Numbered from the stretch's first letter, positions 10,721-22,240 are shown. The stretch is DNA of 64,000 nucleotides from Trichobilharzia szidati (GCA_944472155.2 OX235272.1:16104354-16168353), one strand, 5' to 3'. Notes: generated from the sequence alone by a model not told the origin. Numbers and translations: made by a program.

Positions 10721-11134
10721 TTGCTGGAGGCTTCCATCAATAAATGCCGCTGCAGCTCGATTCTGGGCATCAAATGGCCGGTTACAGCTCTATCAGAAAG
10801 GGATAAAATTAATATCATTTACAAAATAAATTGTATGAACTGCAACAAGCATTACATCGGCCAAAGTGGGCGTCCCCTTCGAATCAGAATCCAAGAACAC
10901 AAATCAGCCGTGAAAAGACATGGTAGGTATTCTTTAGTATCAATGCATATAGACAATTATGGTCATCAATTTGATTGGGATAATGTCAAAATCTTAGACA
11001 GAGGAAACACCAAAAGTGCAGTCAGGGAATTCCTAGAAGCCTGGTACTCAAACGAAAATGCAATTAACAAGCACGTTGGTACAGACGAAATATACCAACT
11101 AATGAAAAGTAAATCAGGTGACCAGAAAGTTTAA
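10721..11134 (+). pseudogene. PLE-B GIY-YIG region fused in frame to an RTE scrap
   Basis: 137-codon frame. Residues 1-22 (ASINKCRCSSILGIKWP) resemble the RTE LINE segment INNCLRSILKIRWP. From about residue 28 it becomes a GIY-YIG endonuclease: IIYKINCMNCNKHYIGQSGR, then RIRIQEHK, WDNVKILDRG and REFLEAW. PLEs use this nuclease to nick target DNA. The RT is absent. The fusion probably marks an insertion or template-switch junction and not a designed protein. Confidence 0.65.
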
Positions 11135-11310
11135 AATGCAAGTCAATAGAAAATGGTCAATATATATGTAAAGATGGTTACCAGGAGACGCAATTCTATC
11201 ACTCATGAAGAAATTTAAATCATTTCACTTTGTGCTAAATATGGCGCTGTAAGGGGATGTTGTCCGGAAGGACGACGAAAGCTTCGCAACTAAACCAACC
11301 AGCTCAGAGA
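10795..11310 (+). mobile_element. PLE-B 3' end
   Basis: GIY-YIG coding end followed by a 3' UTR. It ends GAAAGCTTCGCAACTAAACC and CAGCTCAGAGAACAC, as in the copies at 22090 and 27211. It carries a damaged HHR at 11244-11288. Confidence 0.7.
11244..11288 (+). ncRNA. PLE-B hammerhead, damaged core
   Basis: Stem I GCG/CGC, a strong 7-bp stem II (GTTGTCC, GGAA loop, GGACGAC) and GAAA at 11277-11280. The core reads CTGTAAGGGGA instead of CTGAAGA, so it is probably inactive. Confidence 0.55.
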
Positions 11311-11374
11311 ACACTATTAATTGCTCTATCAATTCACCAACAAATAATCTTTTATCTAATAAAACTTGCGGAGT

Positions 11375-11735
11375 GAACAAGCGATGGATTAGGCATATAG
11401 TGAGTAGACCTCTGAGCGACATCATGTTTCAGGCCCTCAAGCGGAACTTGCGTAAGAAGCAACAAGTTGGAAAAGATCATGTATGAAGGAAATAAAAGCT
11501 TGTGGGTAATCGTAGAGCCAGGGGTTAAGAGATAGTAATGTGAGATGTGCTTTTTAAGCCCCATGTTCCACTCAGAATGGTTTCATGATTGCCTGTAGTC
11601 ACTGATTGCATTCTTACACGATCTCCATGTCAACTTCGGACTCCCCACTCATCGTATCTCATTCGGATTTTACTAGAGAGTCTGCAGTGCGATGTCACTG
11701 AACCACCTTCTCAATGGTTCATCAACTAAGGCAAA
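11375..11735. mobile_element. Old RTE R3 scraps, both strands
   Basis: 11375-11580 (+) reads RWIRHIVSRPLSDIMFQAL, the RTE C-terminal WIGH...DITRQAL region, ending GCCCCATGTTCCACTCAG. 11615-11735 (-) is the same region in reverse (ACACGATCTCCATGTCA). Both are highly decayed. Confidence 0.5.
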
Positions 11736-12124
11736 AATAATTTTACTGTTTTTCGTTGGCGTCACCGTTAAGTGAAATCAATATATCTCTGGCAGACTAC
11801 TTAAATAATTAGGCGACGCAATTTTCCACTCAACTGAATCAGTCAAATTTACTCATTTATACTTTCTTGTAACCATTTATATATCCTCGGGGAACAATCT
11901 GTAGGCAAGCGTATTTCTGGATACCTTTCAGCGCACCATTTGGTCCATTTTGAAGAAAGGGATAAGTGGGCGATTGGAGTATGTTTAAGAACAAGCGAAG
12001 TCCCATCGAACGATTCACACCAGATAACTTATTAATTAACTCGAGTATTCTGTATATGGAGTAGATAAGAAACGCTGAAAATTCTGGCCTTTATGTAATC
12101 ACGTTACTGAGAATAAAGCTACTA
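11736..12124. other. No recognisable feature
   Basis: AT-rich sequence without supported features. Confidence 0.4.
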
Positions 12125-12475
12125 CTACTACAGGAGTTTAAAAATTGTAGAACTACAAGTTGGTTGACACCTGGTTGTCTTAACTTTTTAATGTAGAAGA
12201 AAAGACGAAACATTTTCTTAGAGATTGATAAGATGTGGGATGACCATGAAAGGTCAGAGGAAAGAACTAATCCAAGGTATTTAATGCTTGACTTGGTTTC
12301 AATTTCAAAGCCATCTATACAGGCATCATGGGAACTAACTAGTTCATGTATATCACGTCGATGCTTGATAGTGAAGTTAACTGCCTGACATTTGGAAGGA
12401 TTTAACATAAAACTATTTAACTTAGACCACTTGCTGATGTCCGACAGAAAGCTATTAAGTTCGGTTCCAGCTAAA
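12125..12475 (-). pseudogene. CR1/Jockey-type RT fragment
   Basis: The minus strand encodes LNSFLSDISKWS, then LNPSKCQAVNFTIKH and KYLGLVLSSDLSWSSHI, aligning with the frame at 2749 onward. Truncated at both ends; the catalytic motif is absent. A short RTE-like 3' end (GCTATATGTTCCACTGC) follows at about 12510-12560. Confidence 0.7.
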
Positions 12476-12719
12476 GATGACTACGGAGAACAAAACAGTG
12501 AAATGAGGATGTGCTTTTGAAGCTATATGTTCCACTGCAGCAAACGCAAAGAAATAATAATAGGAATGTCATTTATGTCCTTTTTGGGGCTGTTAGCAGT
12601 TGATGAAAGTTGTGAAGATAAAAGAAAGACATGAGCTCTTTTATTATCCTGTGAATATGTCTGTTCATTTCCTTTTTTGTTCAAACTAATCAAGAGAACT
12701 ACTGGTTGTATGGAATTGT

Positions 12720-13081
12720 ATTGGTTTGGTAGGGATTTTGTTTAATTGCATGGAGGATTTCATCATGAGCTGACATCAGTTAGAGAACCACTGGAAAACC
12801 TGGGAGTACTGGACAGCTGGAAAGCCGTGACCAGTAGGGTACAGCAGGTTGAAGATGAGGCAGTAACTCATCGAGGAAGACATTGCGAAATGGTCGCGCT
12901 ATGTCGTGAATTGGCAGAAGTTAGAATTCATGGGCTGGCCATTGGATCGGGTCCCAGTGGCTTAATGGTCTACAAGCTAGCTCGCCTTGTAACCAGAAGG
13001 TCCTGGGTTTGAATCCCGGTGGGTAAATACTGCTGAAGAGTCCGAAACTATTGGGACGAAACAGCTGTCCAGTACTCCCAG
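12720..13081 (+). mobile_element. SINE-H with inverted 5' piece and 12-bp TSD
   Basis: The TSD gtatggaattgt is at 12708-12719 and 13082-13093. 12720-12820 is an inverted 3' piece ending in GGACAGCTG (HHR stem III). At 12821 it joins a 5'-truncated plus-strand body (GTGACCAGTAGGGT). The tRNA-like head (TGGCTTAATGG near 12957, GGTTTGAATCCC near 13005) precedes a canonical hammerhead. The copy ends just after the ribozyme. Confidence 0.85.
13026..13076 (+). ncRNA. Hammerhead ribozyme with canonical core
   Basis: Stem I TACTG/CAGTA (13028-13032, 13070-13074) with outer GGG/CCC pairing. Core CTGAAGA at 13033-13039. Stem II GTCC/GGAC (13040-13043, 13054-13057) with a 10-nt loop. GAAA is at 13058-13061. 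Stem III ACAG/CTGT is loopless. The predicted cleavage is after GTC at 13069. All consensus core residues are present, making this the best activity candidate in the window. The short stem III suggests it works better as a dimer, as reported for other metazoan HHRs. Confidence 0.8.
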
Positions 13082-13093
13082 GTATGGAATTGT

Positions 13094-14244
13094 CTCTTCA
13101 ATAATAAAGAACTATAATTTACCTCCTGATTAGTTAATAATAAGAATAATTAACTAGGACGTGGATTTCACTCATTTTTCACTAAAACTGTTTAATGCGA
13201 AAATAGATGTATATACATTTTTTTGACTGTGCGTACATGTAAGTAAATGTTTACGTGTGTGGGTGCATGTGTATGTGCGTGTGTGTGGGTAAGTGGATGT
13301 TTACACTCAGACGGAAAACATGTTTCTCGTTTTCTTTATCAAAAACAGAATAATTCATTAAAAGAGAGAAATTAAGTGTATCATTAGGAAATTACATGAC
13401 ATCAACTCTAACATGTACAATAAATCTTATTGTGTGTGTGTACCTACATGCAATTTCTTTCTGTTAATGTGTGTGTGTGTGTGTGTGGGTTTGTATCGGT
13501 TTCATGTTGAGTGTTTTGACTATATGTTTACCCGCAAATATGTCAGCATTAATATATACAATATTAGCTAACAATTAGATTTAGGGACAAGATGTTTTCA
13601 ATACATGCATATATATGTATTTAAGCAAGTTAAGTTAAAGGTATCTCTTTCAAGTTCATAGTATCATAAAAAAAGGGAAAGTGTCATCCTGAGTTTTGTT
13701 TTGCAGAAGAAAATAAAGCACCTGTCTCAGATGTTTGCTGACATTTATTGATCATACAGATTAGTTAACTGAAGTTAAAAGCCTTAAAAATTACTTGAAT
13801 TCCTAGAATATCTAAAAGGGGATTGATGAATGAAGTAAAATAGAACTTTTGGCACAAATTTGCATCTGTTCAAGTGATAGTTTATGGCGAATTCATTCGC
13901 ACTCAATCCAAGTAGAAAAAAGGGCTCGACGTTCAGTAGCACTGATGTTGTAAGCTTTATGTCCAGGGTATTCATCCTTTCCCAGCTTAATATAAGCTAT
14001 GAAACTACTTGAGGTTTACGAGTCTCCTGGATGGGTATCAAACGCCGGAACTATTTATGTTGTCAGTGAGAGTTTCACAAGTGACGCGGTTATTCGAGTT
14101 AGCACACTACAAGAAGAAGCATACATACATGTGGATAGAAGAAGATGCTAAAAACATAGAAACTTCATGCATTTACTCCCCTTTGTGAATTTTAATAAAG
14201 AAAGAACAAAGGCTTTTGCTGAATAATATGGTACCCTTACAAAA
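13094..14244. other. Unassigned, TG microsatellites
   Basis: GT-rich tracts near 13255-13290 and (GT)n near 13432-13488. No gene supported. Confidence 0.45.
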
Positions 14245-15055
14245 TCAAAGTCTGACAAGCGAAAACTGACAAACTGGTCGAAGAAGCAGCAAAGACAGGA
14301 CTCCAAGAGAACATAGACAAGACGGAGGTTATGAAAATAACCAACCAACAACAGCAACAGCAACAATAGGAACATCCAGCGCCAATCACCATCAACGGGA
14401 GGGATTTGAAAGACGTTACTTCAACCACTTATCTAGGGAAGGAGCATTGTCTCAACTACAGACACATGGAACGGACGAGGATGGAGAAGGCGAGAAACAC
14501 ATTCATCAACCTGAAACCAATCTGGAAACCTTCGTCGCTCAACCCAGCCAGCATCAACAACAAAATTCGGATTTTCAATACAAACGTCAAGTCAGTCAGT
14601 TCTTCCAACCGGATGGATCAGAAACTTAGCGGCGGGTCACAAAAAATATTTCCAACAGCCTATTGCAGAACTTTATCAACAACTAACTGTCTTCGTTCTA
14701 TACTGAAGATCAGATGGCCGGAAAGAACAGCACCAACAAGAAACTATGGGAACAAACAAAACAAGAACCAATCGCCCAACAAATATGCAGGAGAAAGTGG
14801 AGATGGATTGGACACTCACTAGCTGAGGAGGCCACTGGGTGACATCACGCGTCAGGCCAGTGCTCGATTGGAACCCGAAAGGGAAATGGCGAGTGTGACG
14901 TCTTAGTGTGACATGGAGGAGATCGTGTGAAGAGGAGTTGAAACAGTATGGAATAACATGGATGCAAGTGAAGAGTACAGCAGAAGACAGAAACAAGTGG
15001 AGACGTGCAGCTGAAGCCTTTTGTTTCCCTAGGAACCCAAGGGATTCTTAATTAT
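14245..15055 (+). mobile_element. RTE R1 LINE 3' half, frameshifted
   Basis: Readable pieces: KLVEEAAKTGLQ, then NIDKTEVMKI at the RT end, a CAG/CAA-rich linker, ILKIRWPERT, RRKWRWIGHSL and DITRQASARLEPE, the RTE-clade ORF C-terminal domain. The 3' end is GTTTCCCTAGGAACCCAAGG. Several frameshifts and stops make it a pseudogene. The RT catalytic motif is missing (5'-truncated). It resembles the SR2 lineage of schistosomes. Confidence 0.75.
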
Positions 15056-15422
15056 AATATATCATTGCTTATTTCGTTGGCTTCTCATTAGCTGCTTACA
15101 GCCATGACACATTATTATTAAGTTCATGTACAGAAAAGTTTCAAGATACTTGCAAATTTTGCATGATATCAGTTGACAGGATGTTCCGAACATAGTGAAC
15201 AGTACTCAGAAATTTACACTTATACAGTTTCTGCACAGGGAGTTCAAGTTTAAACGAAGTAAATGTATGCATACAATGGTAAAGGAGCCGCGTAATAAAG
15301 ATGATAGGTACGTAAGGTGATGAGTAACTAATAAACTGATAGACAATGTACCGAGTTTAACTCAAATCACAGAAACAAGAGACAAGCAAAATTTCACTAT
15401 ATCAAAGCGGGTGGAAGTGACG

Positions 15423-16270
15423 TTAAATCCAAAGATTACTCAATGAAATAAAGAAGGGAACATAGACATCCAAGAAAAGACTGCTAACTGCCTCTTTCTT
15501 GACGCATAAATCGTGTTTCAGGTGTTCGAAAGAAATTGCTTCAGCAAACTTGAGCATAATTGAGCTATTCTGTCTATTGATAATTTTAAAGAAATTTGCG
15601 ATTTTCAGTTCATGACCCGTATGAAGGAGTTGTCTGGTAAAGGTAACGTTGTAAGCGTTTGTTCCCCTGAGGCATAGGCTTTTCGGCACATGTTCAGAAA
15701 AATTGGAGGTGTGCCTCATTTTCTGTTCCCTCAATGTAACTGCTCTCACAGATACACGTAAATTTGTATAAAGACTTGAAGTTAACGTGATAAGGGTATC
15801 TGTCAGCTTTTGACTGCAGCAAAAGAAATGATGTCTAACAGACAGGAACCAAATTAGCTGCAGGAAAGGCCCTGGCTAGTGACGCACTCAATCTTCTGTT
15901 GACCACTGCTGCAATATTTTCACCTCTGAAGTTGAGTTGAATGAAGACAAGCTTTTTTCCTACTGTGATTTGTTTGATATTTGGGCCTTGACATCTTCCA
16001 CCATATTTGTCAATGAATCTCTGAAGGGAGCCATTGTTTTATAACATCTTTTCAAGAAACAGAAATGCTTCGTCTGATCTCTATGTAGAGCATATTCTCC
16101 AGCCGTACAGTACAGAAACTTGACTAGTGTTCGTTTGAAACTATTTGAACAAAATCTACTAAAATGTGGGTATCGCCCCTTCCATGTAAGCTTTCGGTAA
16201 ATTGACCTCTAGAGATCACCATCTTCCAGGCGTTGCATAGCAGTGTCATTTTCATGTTTCATCTAAATAC
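15423..16270 (-). pseudogene. PLE-F fragment: RT thumb and GIY-YIG end
   Basis: The minus strand reads RSIYRKLTWKGRYPHFSRF, then FKRTLVKFLY (the thumb region after RT) and, after frameshifts, SEHVPKSLCLRG, RQLLHTGHELK and KFAEAISFEHLKHDLCVKK at the GIY-YIG C-terminus. It is closest to the copy at 46751. The YIG motif is not readable and stops are frequent, so this is a dead relic. 15056-15422 may be its 3' UTR. Confidence 0.7.
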
Positions 16271-17179
16271 ATGATGGGACCATATTCTTCTGCAAAACTG
16301 TTGTTTTTGCTTTATTGAAAAACGTAAAAGACTGAATTATCTCTAATGATTTATGTTAATGACACCACAGGTGAATATACTTGTGATACTGTAACACTCC
16401 TGCCTCTAGAAATCAGATGTTGACATCCTGTGGACTTCATTCAAGCCAACTATACTTCACTACGGCGAATGACTTGATGAAATGGTATCAAATTTCTATC
16501 CAAACGTTCTCAACGTTCTCATTTTCAATTTTACTTTAATTTTGCCTACATTTTTCGTTTTATGAGGCATCAGATTGGTATAAATAACACATCTTAATCA
16601 CGTCTATCAGTGAAGATTCACTAATGAACTGAGAAGTGATCGTTAGCTAGTAAAACATTCTGCATGACAATTAAAAATTTGATAGCGCTATGGCAAGCGA
16701 TATAAGCTTTGGGTAAGTGTTTTTCGTCTCCGTCATTAGTCAGAAATAACGAGATGAGAGATACCAGTGTTTGACAATTCCTCATAATTTTCAAGACCAT
16801 CTGAAACAGGCTTGAATCAGAAAACTAAAGTTGACGTAAAAGATGTGCGATTGAAGTGTCTTCCGAGTTTTTCATCCAATCTGATCAATTCACAAGCAAG
16901 TTAGTAAAACACTAAGCTTTTAATCCGGAAACCACTAGCCAGAATCTTGCAGTGACTCATCTTCAGTCAACATTCCTTACGTGAGTATCATTCTACACAC
17001 ATATCGGGATTTCAAGCAGCTTTATGAACAAATAATCACTTCTCTCGTCTTCCTAATACTGATACCTGAAAAATCAAATGTGCAGTCAATTGTATACTTA
17101 AACAACCGTATCCTGGTATTCATTGAGAAACTGTTTTATCATTAAAGCTGCAATGATAGTATTTCTGCGCCTGTTGAAT
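16271..17179. other. No recognisable feature
   Basis: AT-rich; no gene or known repeat supported. Confidence 0.4.
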
Positions 17180-17428
17180 ATTATTATTATTGTTTCCATT
17201 AATTCCTAGAGGAACATAGGGCTCCAGCCGTGCGTCTCCATTGCGTTCGGTTCTCTGCTACAGTCTTCACCTGGCTCCATGTCTGCCCACACGTTTTCAT
17301 CTCCTCTTCACATGACCTCCTCCAAGTCACCCTTGCATTGACGACCAACTCGCCGCTTCCCTTTTGGGTTCCGTTCGAGCAATGGCTTGTCTAGTGATGT
17401 CACTTGATGGTTTCCTCAGAGTATGGCC
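17180..17428 (-). mobile_element. RTE R2 LINE 3' end
   Basis: Begins (ATT)n, then TTCCATTAATTCCTAGAGGAA, the reverse of the R2 tail. Encodes the DITRQAIARTEPKREAASW segment on the minus strand. Strongly 5'-truncated. Confidence 0.7.
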
Positions 17429-17792
17429 TGTTAAACAAATTGTTACTAACATCATTGGTTGAAACTCTAATTTACCATTGTTTTTGTTATCACAGATACT
17501 GAAACAAATCACTTTCTGGCATGTTTCAAACTTCAGAATGTTTCCATTTACATCTATAAAACTTCATCAGACACGGAGTTTAGGACTCTAAAGTTCAGAG
17601 CCAATCGTGTGGCGATCCAGCCCCTGATTCGGTAAGCGGTGACTCATGAATTCTAACCTTCACGATGCAGCAAGGCGATCACTGAATTTCATCAGTAAGT
17701 ATGTGTGTGTACACTCAATTTCATCAGCCTAACCACTTTATCCTTCAAAATCCTGTCATGAAAGGAACATTTATCAGGAATAAAGATAATAG

Positions 17793-18030
17793 TGCGTCGG
17801 TGTCATAGCAGTTAGGACGCTCGCCGACCATGCACATGGTCCGGAGTTCGATCCCCGGCCACAGACGCACTCCTTTACCTCACTAAGCCGGAAATAATGC
17901 TGATAAAGAGGAAAGGTTGGGCATGAGGCTAGCAACTCCATCCTGTAAAAATAATCATCAATGCTACAGAAACTTCAAGCCACTAGCTTGAAGCCCTATG
18001 TTCCACTGGGGAACGTGAAAGAAAAAATAT
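17793..18030 (+). mobile_element. SINE-II
   Basis: tRNA-like head GTGCGTCGGTGTCATAGC, B-box-like GTTCGATCCCCGG near 17846, body, then the RTE-like tail AGCCCTATGTTCCACTGGGG and an A-rich end. Confidence 0.8.
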
Positions 18031-18211
18031 GACAAAAGTTGGCTGAAAACTTGCTCTAGTCATTTTAAATGTAAATTTGTGTAGCATTCACTTAGATAAA
18101 AGCTGATTAGCTAGAAGAGACTGTTGGAAATTCGAGTGAAACAAAGGAGAATTTAACAACTTCGTATGCGAAATATATTTTGATAACCCTAGACTAATAA
18201 TCTAATCGCTC

Positions 18212-18560
18212 AAGATCAGATGGCCGGAAAGAATCACCAACAAGAAACTATGGGAACAAACAAAACAAGAATTAATCGCCCAACAAATATGCAGGAGAAA
18301 GTGGAGATGGATTGGACACTCGCGGAGGAGGCCGCTGGGTGACATCACGCGTCAGACCAACGCTCGAGCGGAACTCGAAACGGAAGCGGCGAGTGTGACG
18401 TCGAAGGGTGACATGGAGGAGATCGCGTGAAGAGGAGCTGAAACAGTATGGATTAACATGGATGCAGGTGAAAAGTATAGCAGAAGACAGAAGCAAGTGG
18501 ATACGTGTAGTTGAAGCCCTATGTTCCACTTGGAACCCAAGGGAATAATAATAATAATCT
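18212..18560 (+). mobile_element. RTE R1 LINE 3' end
   Basis: Starts AGATCAGATGGCCGG (RWPE-coding) and covers RRKWRWIGHSR and the GDITRQ region, ending GAACCCAAGGGAATAATAAT. Frames are broken. 5'-truncated. Confidence 0.75.
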
Positions 18561-18711
18561 AATAACCGGTTAAACTGACATAACAGAATATTAAGGTATT
18601 TCAAGTTTTGCACAGTTGATTATTCATCTGGTCAGGCTCTAATTTCAATCTAAGATTTCTGTAATACTTGTCAGCGTCCTTGTAGTCCACAGTTGATCGG
18701 TTACTAGACGA

Positions 18712-19140
18712 ACGTTTGTTTGTGGGGATTCGACTGATGCCAACACTGATCATCGAGTGATTTCATTTAGAGTACCATAGGGAAGCATGAAAGAATAGAA
18801 GTCTGCTTTTTTGATTACAGCTTGATTACACACCGTATTTTTTGGTAGAGGTATGGGATTTTCAGCATGTGATATCGGTAGCCCAAATTTTGCAGGCCGA
18901 CCATAGATATTAGGTGTGCGTCGGCAGAGGGTCAAACCCCGGAGTATGTGCACGGTCAGCGAGAGTCCTAACCACTGTGCCACCGACGCTTCGTCCTAGT
19001 TTGCGATTGTCCAAAGGTTATTGACAAGGAATCGAACCCAATTCCTTCAGGATACAAGACATGCTCGCTGACCATTCACACACTTGGAGGCAACCCAATC
19101 GCCAATGAACTCTAACTTCTGCTGACCAGGGCAACCATAG
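18712..19140 (-). mobile_element. SINE-H, decayed, split by SINE-III
   Basis: GTTTGTGGGGATTCGACTG at 18718 is the reversed tail. The HHR remnant, tRNA-like head (GGAATCGAACCC at 19031) and body (TGAACTCTAACTTCTGC) continue after the SINE-III. Confidence 0.6.
18806..18989 (-). mobile_element. SINE-III inserted in SINE-H
   Basis: Same layout as the copy at 10343: shared tRNA-like head at the high-coordinate end (GTGCCACCGACGC) and a CR1-like LINE tail (TATGGGATTTTCAGCATG). Confidence 0.75.
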
Positions 19141-19429
19141 GCAATATCATCCATCAGTGAGTTAATGAAGTCATTTTCAAGTCAGATAAGCTGAAAAGCT
19201 TTCACTTGAATCTTATTCTGCCTAAACATATCGTTCTTTGCAATATAATTTTTATTAATTCAGTCTTTATACCTAGAGTATGCCATAGTTAGTGCTCATC
19301 AAAGCCTACCGAAAAAAAGAACACAGCAGGAATGTTCACTGAAACCCCACAGAAGCGAATCCTAGACTTCATTTTATGGTAAGGGGTCAAAGCTCTCACA
19401 TGAGTTTTCTCCAGTTAAAAATGTCATTT

Positions 19430-19821
19430 TCTAAAGTTTGGTTTGTAAGGGTTTGTTATGTTTTACGAGTTGATCACGGACTGATATCAGTTAGAGAACC
19501 ATTGAAAACCAGGGAGTACTGGAAACCTGCTGTTTCATCTTAGTTTGGGAATCATCGGCAGTACGCACCCACACCATGGGATTCGAACCCAGGACCTTCC
19601 GGTTACAAGGCAAGCTCGTATACCATTCAGCCACTGGGACCCGATTCAACGGCTCATGAATTCTAACTTCTACCAATTCGTGATTTTAGCGCGACCCCAA
19701 CCATTGTCGTTGGTGGGAAATCCATCCACACACGTGACATCTAATTGGACCTCACTGGTCACGACTTCTCACTAGAACTCCAGGAAGCTCCAACCTGTAG
19801 CAAGTCACTAGCGAGCATCAG
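19430..19821 (-). mobile_element. SINE-H full-length monomer, subfamily b, 9-bp TSD
   Basis: The TSD atgtcattt is at 19421-19429 and 19822-19830. A 392-bp single unit with no inverted piece, it defines the unit ends: 5' GATGCTCGCTAGTGACTTGC and 3' end near AAACCAAAC (minus strand). B-box-like GGTTCGAATCCC is near 19582. The HHR (about 19525-19573) has core CCGATGA and a longer stem III. Confidence 0.8.
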
Positions 19822-19830
19822 ATGTCATTT

Positions 19831-20554
19831 ATTAGTGCTAAATTCTTTGTATGTTGCACCTTTAGGTAGATAAAATAACCATTCCTATTCTATCTGCCTA
19901 GTACACGATGAAAGGTTAACCTTCCAGTACATTTTATAACATCCAGTTAATAGGGTCTATCACTAGCTGGATTTGGTAATGTATTGGGCAACGATAGAAA
20001 TGAGAATTCACGGATATAATCAGATTCCAACCCACTAACTGAACGACAACGTTCTTACCTCTTAGCCTGAAGACGTGACATCCGGCTTCTACTACAAGGG
20101 TTGTTGGTGCTCACTAGAAACTGAGATCAAACTGAAATAAAGGATCTATTCATGGCTTCTTAATTTACAAATGGTTCCCCAGTTGACGCCTATTTCTGAC
20201 AGAATCATTTTTGTAATATTTTAAACATCACTCAACTAACAAACTTAAGTTTTACATCGCTTATAATGCTCTGACAGTGATAAGGAAACTTACTGAAACT
20301 CATATAATTCGAAAAGGTCTTGCTAAAGATAACTAATTACTTACCAATAGAAAGCTGAGATTGTCTAACCTTTGGGTAACTTCTTTTGTATACGAAATTT
20401 GATTAGTTAGCGGATTAGTGTCTTCAAAATGGAAATTAGATCCTTTGACATCAATATTCGTCAGCTGAATAAACGCTGAAAACCATAATAACAAAGAGAG
20501 AAAAGGAGACTGTTAGTGATAAATAATTGTTCCGATAAGAGCAACGAAGGTTCT
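19831..20554. other. No recognisable feature
   Basis: No supported ORF or repeat. Confidence 0.4.
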
Positions 20555-20670
20555 GTGCTGACCAGTGAGATCAAACATACTTTATGGAAGGACGGGTGAA
20601 TGCTGATGACATTCGCTAGTGGTTCTACGATATATATATCCCGAATCGGTAGAAGTTAGGATTCATGAGT
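20555..20670 (+). repeat. SINE-H body fragment
   Basis: GACATTCGCTAGTGG and CGGTAGAAGTTAGGATTCATG match the body upstream of the tRNA-like head. The head and HHR are lost. Confidence 0.5.
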
Positions 20671-20702
20671 CGTTAGACTCCATTTATAGAATGAATGTCC
20701 TA

Positions 20703-21457
20703 ATTATTAGTATTATTATTACTATTATTGTATCTTTTAATTCCTAGAGGAATATAGGGCTACAGCCGTGCGGCTCCATTGCGTTCGGTTCTCTGCCAGA
20801 ATCTTCACTTGGCTCCAAGTTTGTTCACACGTTTTCATCTCCTCTTCACATGACCTCCTCCAAGTCACCCTCGCACTGACGACCAACTCGCCGCTTCCCT
20901 TTCGGATTCCACTCGAGCAATGACTTGTCTAGTGATGTCACTTGATGGTTTGTTTCCTCAGAGTATGGCCAACCAATCCATCTCCATTTCTTCCTGCCTG
21001 CCTATTTCTTTCACAATCGGTTCCTGCTGAGTTGGTTCACTCATTGCCAGAGATCCATCTCTGTTGCTGATCTCTTCTGGCCGGCCATCTGATCTTGAGT
21101 GGTATTGAGCGAAAACAACTAGCTGTTAATGAAGGTCTGTAGTTTGTTTGAGATGCTGTTTATGACGCGCAGTGCGTCTCTGATCCATCCGTATAGTGAG
21201 TAGCACTGACTGACTTCACATTGGAGTTGAAAATCCGGATCTTATCTTCGTTTTGATGGTGAGTAGGGCTGTTGACCTCCACACAGACTTGAGAGTAGTG
21301 AAAGCTTGTCTTGCTTTTCCGATCCTCGCTGCTTTGATATCCTCGTCAGTTCCACTGGCCTGTAGTTGAGAGATGCTTCCCAGGTGGAGCCTTGACTGCA
21401 GAGTCTCATTTTTGGATGTAACTCTTTCTCTAATTGACGTCACTTACTGATCTGCCT
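20703..21457 (-). mobile_element. RTE R2 LINE 3' half
   Basis: The low-coordinate end has (ATT)n and TTAATTCCTAGAGGAATATA. The minus-strand coding scraps include the RTE domain (GTDEDIKAARIGKARQAFTT, LKSVWRS, then KIRSGFSTPM). Same organisation as 54303-55615. Frames are broken. Confidence 0.75.
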
Positions 21458-21604
21458 AGGAATTCATCAAAGACCTAATATTTTAATGAAATATTTATAT
21501 GATATTTATATACCGTAAGTTTATTACATTGCATGACCTTTCCTTTTACCAAAGTTTATAGCTTCATTTGACGTCAAGGAATACAGCAATTCTGAGTGTT
21601 ATGA

Positions 21605-21952
21605 ATGTATGGCAGGTATCACTGCGTTTCTTTACGTGTACTTGGTAACTTCATCTTTGTATCCATGATCATAAAATTGCCGTCAAAAGACATGACATCC
21701 ACTCACTGCCTCATTTCGCTGCATACAGGCAACCACGAACATCAATTTCATTGGGACAATGTTCAAATATTAGACAGAGGAAACACCAAGAATGCCAGAG
21801 AATTTTTTGAAGCTTCGTATTCCAATGAACCATCAATCAGTAGACACATCGGGATAGACAAAATTTACCAACCGATAAGAAGGAAACCTCACACGCACAA
21901 AGGGTCAAACTTCAGGTCAAGGAAACAATCAGTTCCAATAGAAGCAGCCTAG
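21605..21952 (+). pseudogene. PLE-B GIY-YIG C-terminal region
   Basis: From about residue 33: HCLISLHTGNHEHQFHWDN, VQILDRGNTKNAREFFEASY, then GIDKIYQPIRRKP. It aligns with the 10.8-11.1 kb copy (WDNVKILDRGNTKS). The catalytic GIY/YIG half is missing, so the first third of this open frame is probably not PLE coding. Confidence 0.6.
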
Positions 21953-22140
21953 AGAGTGTGAAAACACACAAAAACAACCAATCACGTTCAAGGTCACCGG
22001 GGGATATGATTAATAAACTCGTAGAGAAATCTAAAAGCTCACTTCAACAAATCGAAGTATGCGCTGAAGATGTTGCCTGGTAGGGCAATGAAAGCTTCAC
22101 AAATAAACTATCCAGCTCAGAGAACACAACCACATCAAAA
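21715..22140 (+). mobile_element. PLE-B 3' end
   Basis: Coding end plus UTR (GTGAAAACACACAAAAACAA, AAGGTCACCGGG), ending CTATCCAGCTCAGAGAACAC. It serves as the empty-site reference for the PLE-A insertion at 24609. Confidence 0.75.
22058..22104 (+). ncRNA. PLE-B hammerhead ribozyme motif
   Basis: Core CTGAAGA at 22064-22070, stem II TTGCC/GGCAA, GAAA at 22090-22093 and the CTT site at 22095-22097. Stem I GCG/CAC is partly broken in this copy. HHRs at PLE 3' ends are an established feature of the group. Confidence 0.6.
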
Positions 22141-22240
22141 ACTTTATAACATTGAGATAGTACTGAAACAGTCAGAAAAGTAAAACAGCAAAAGTAATTA
22201 CACAACGATCCAATTCGTCGACTTCCCCCTCCTTATAATT

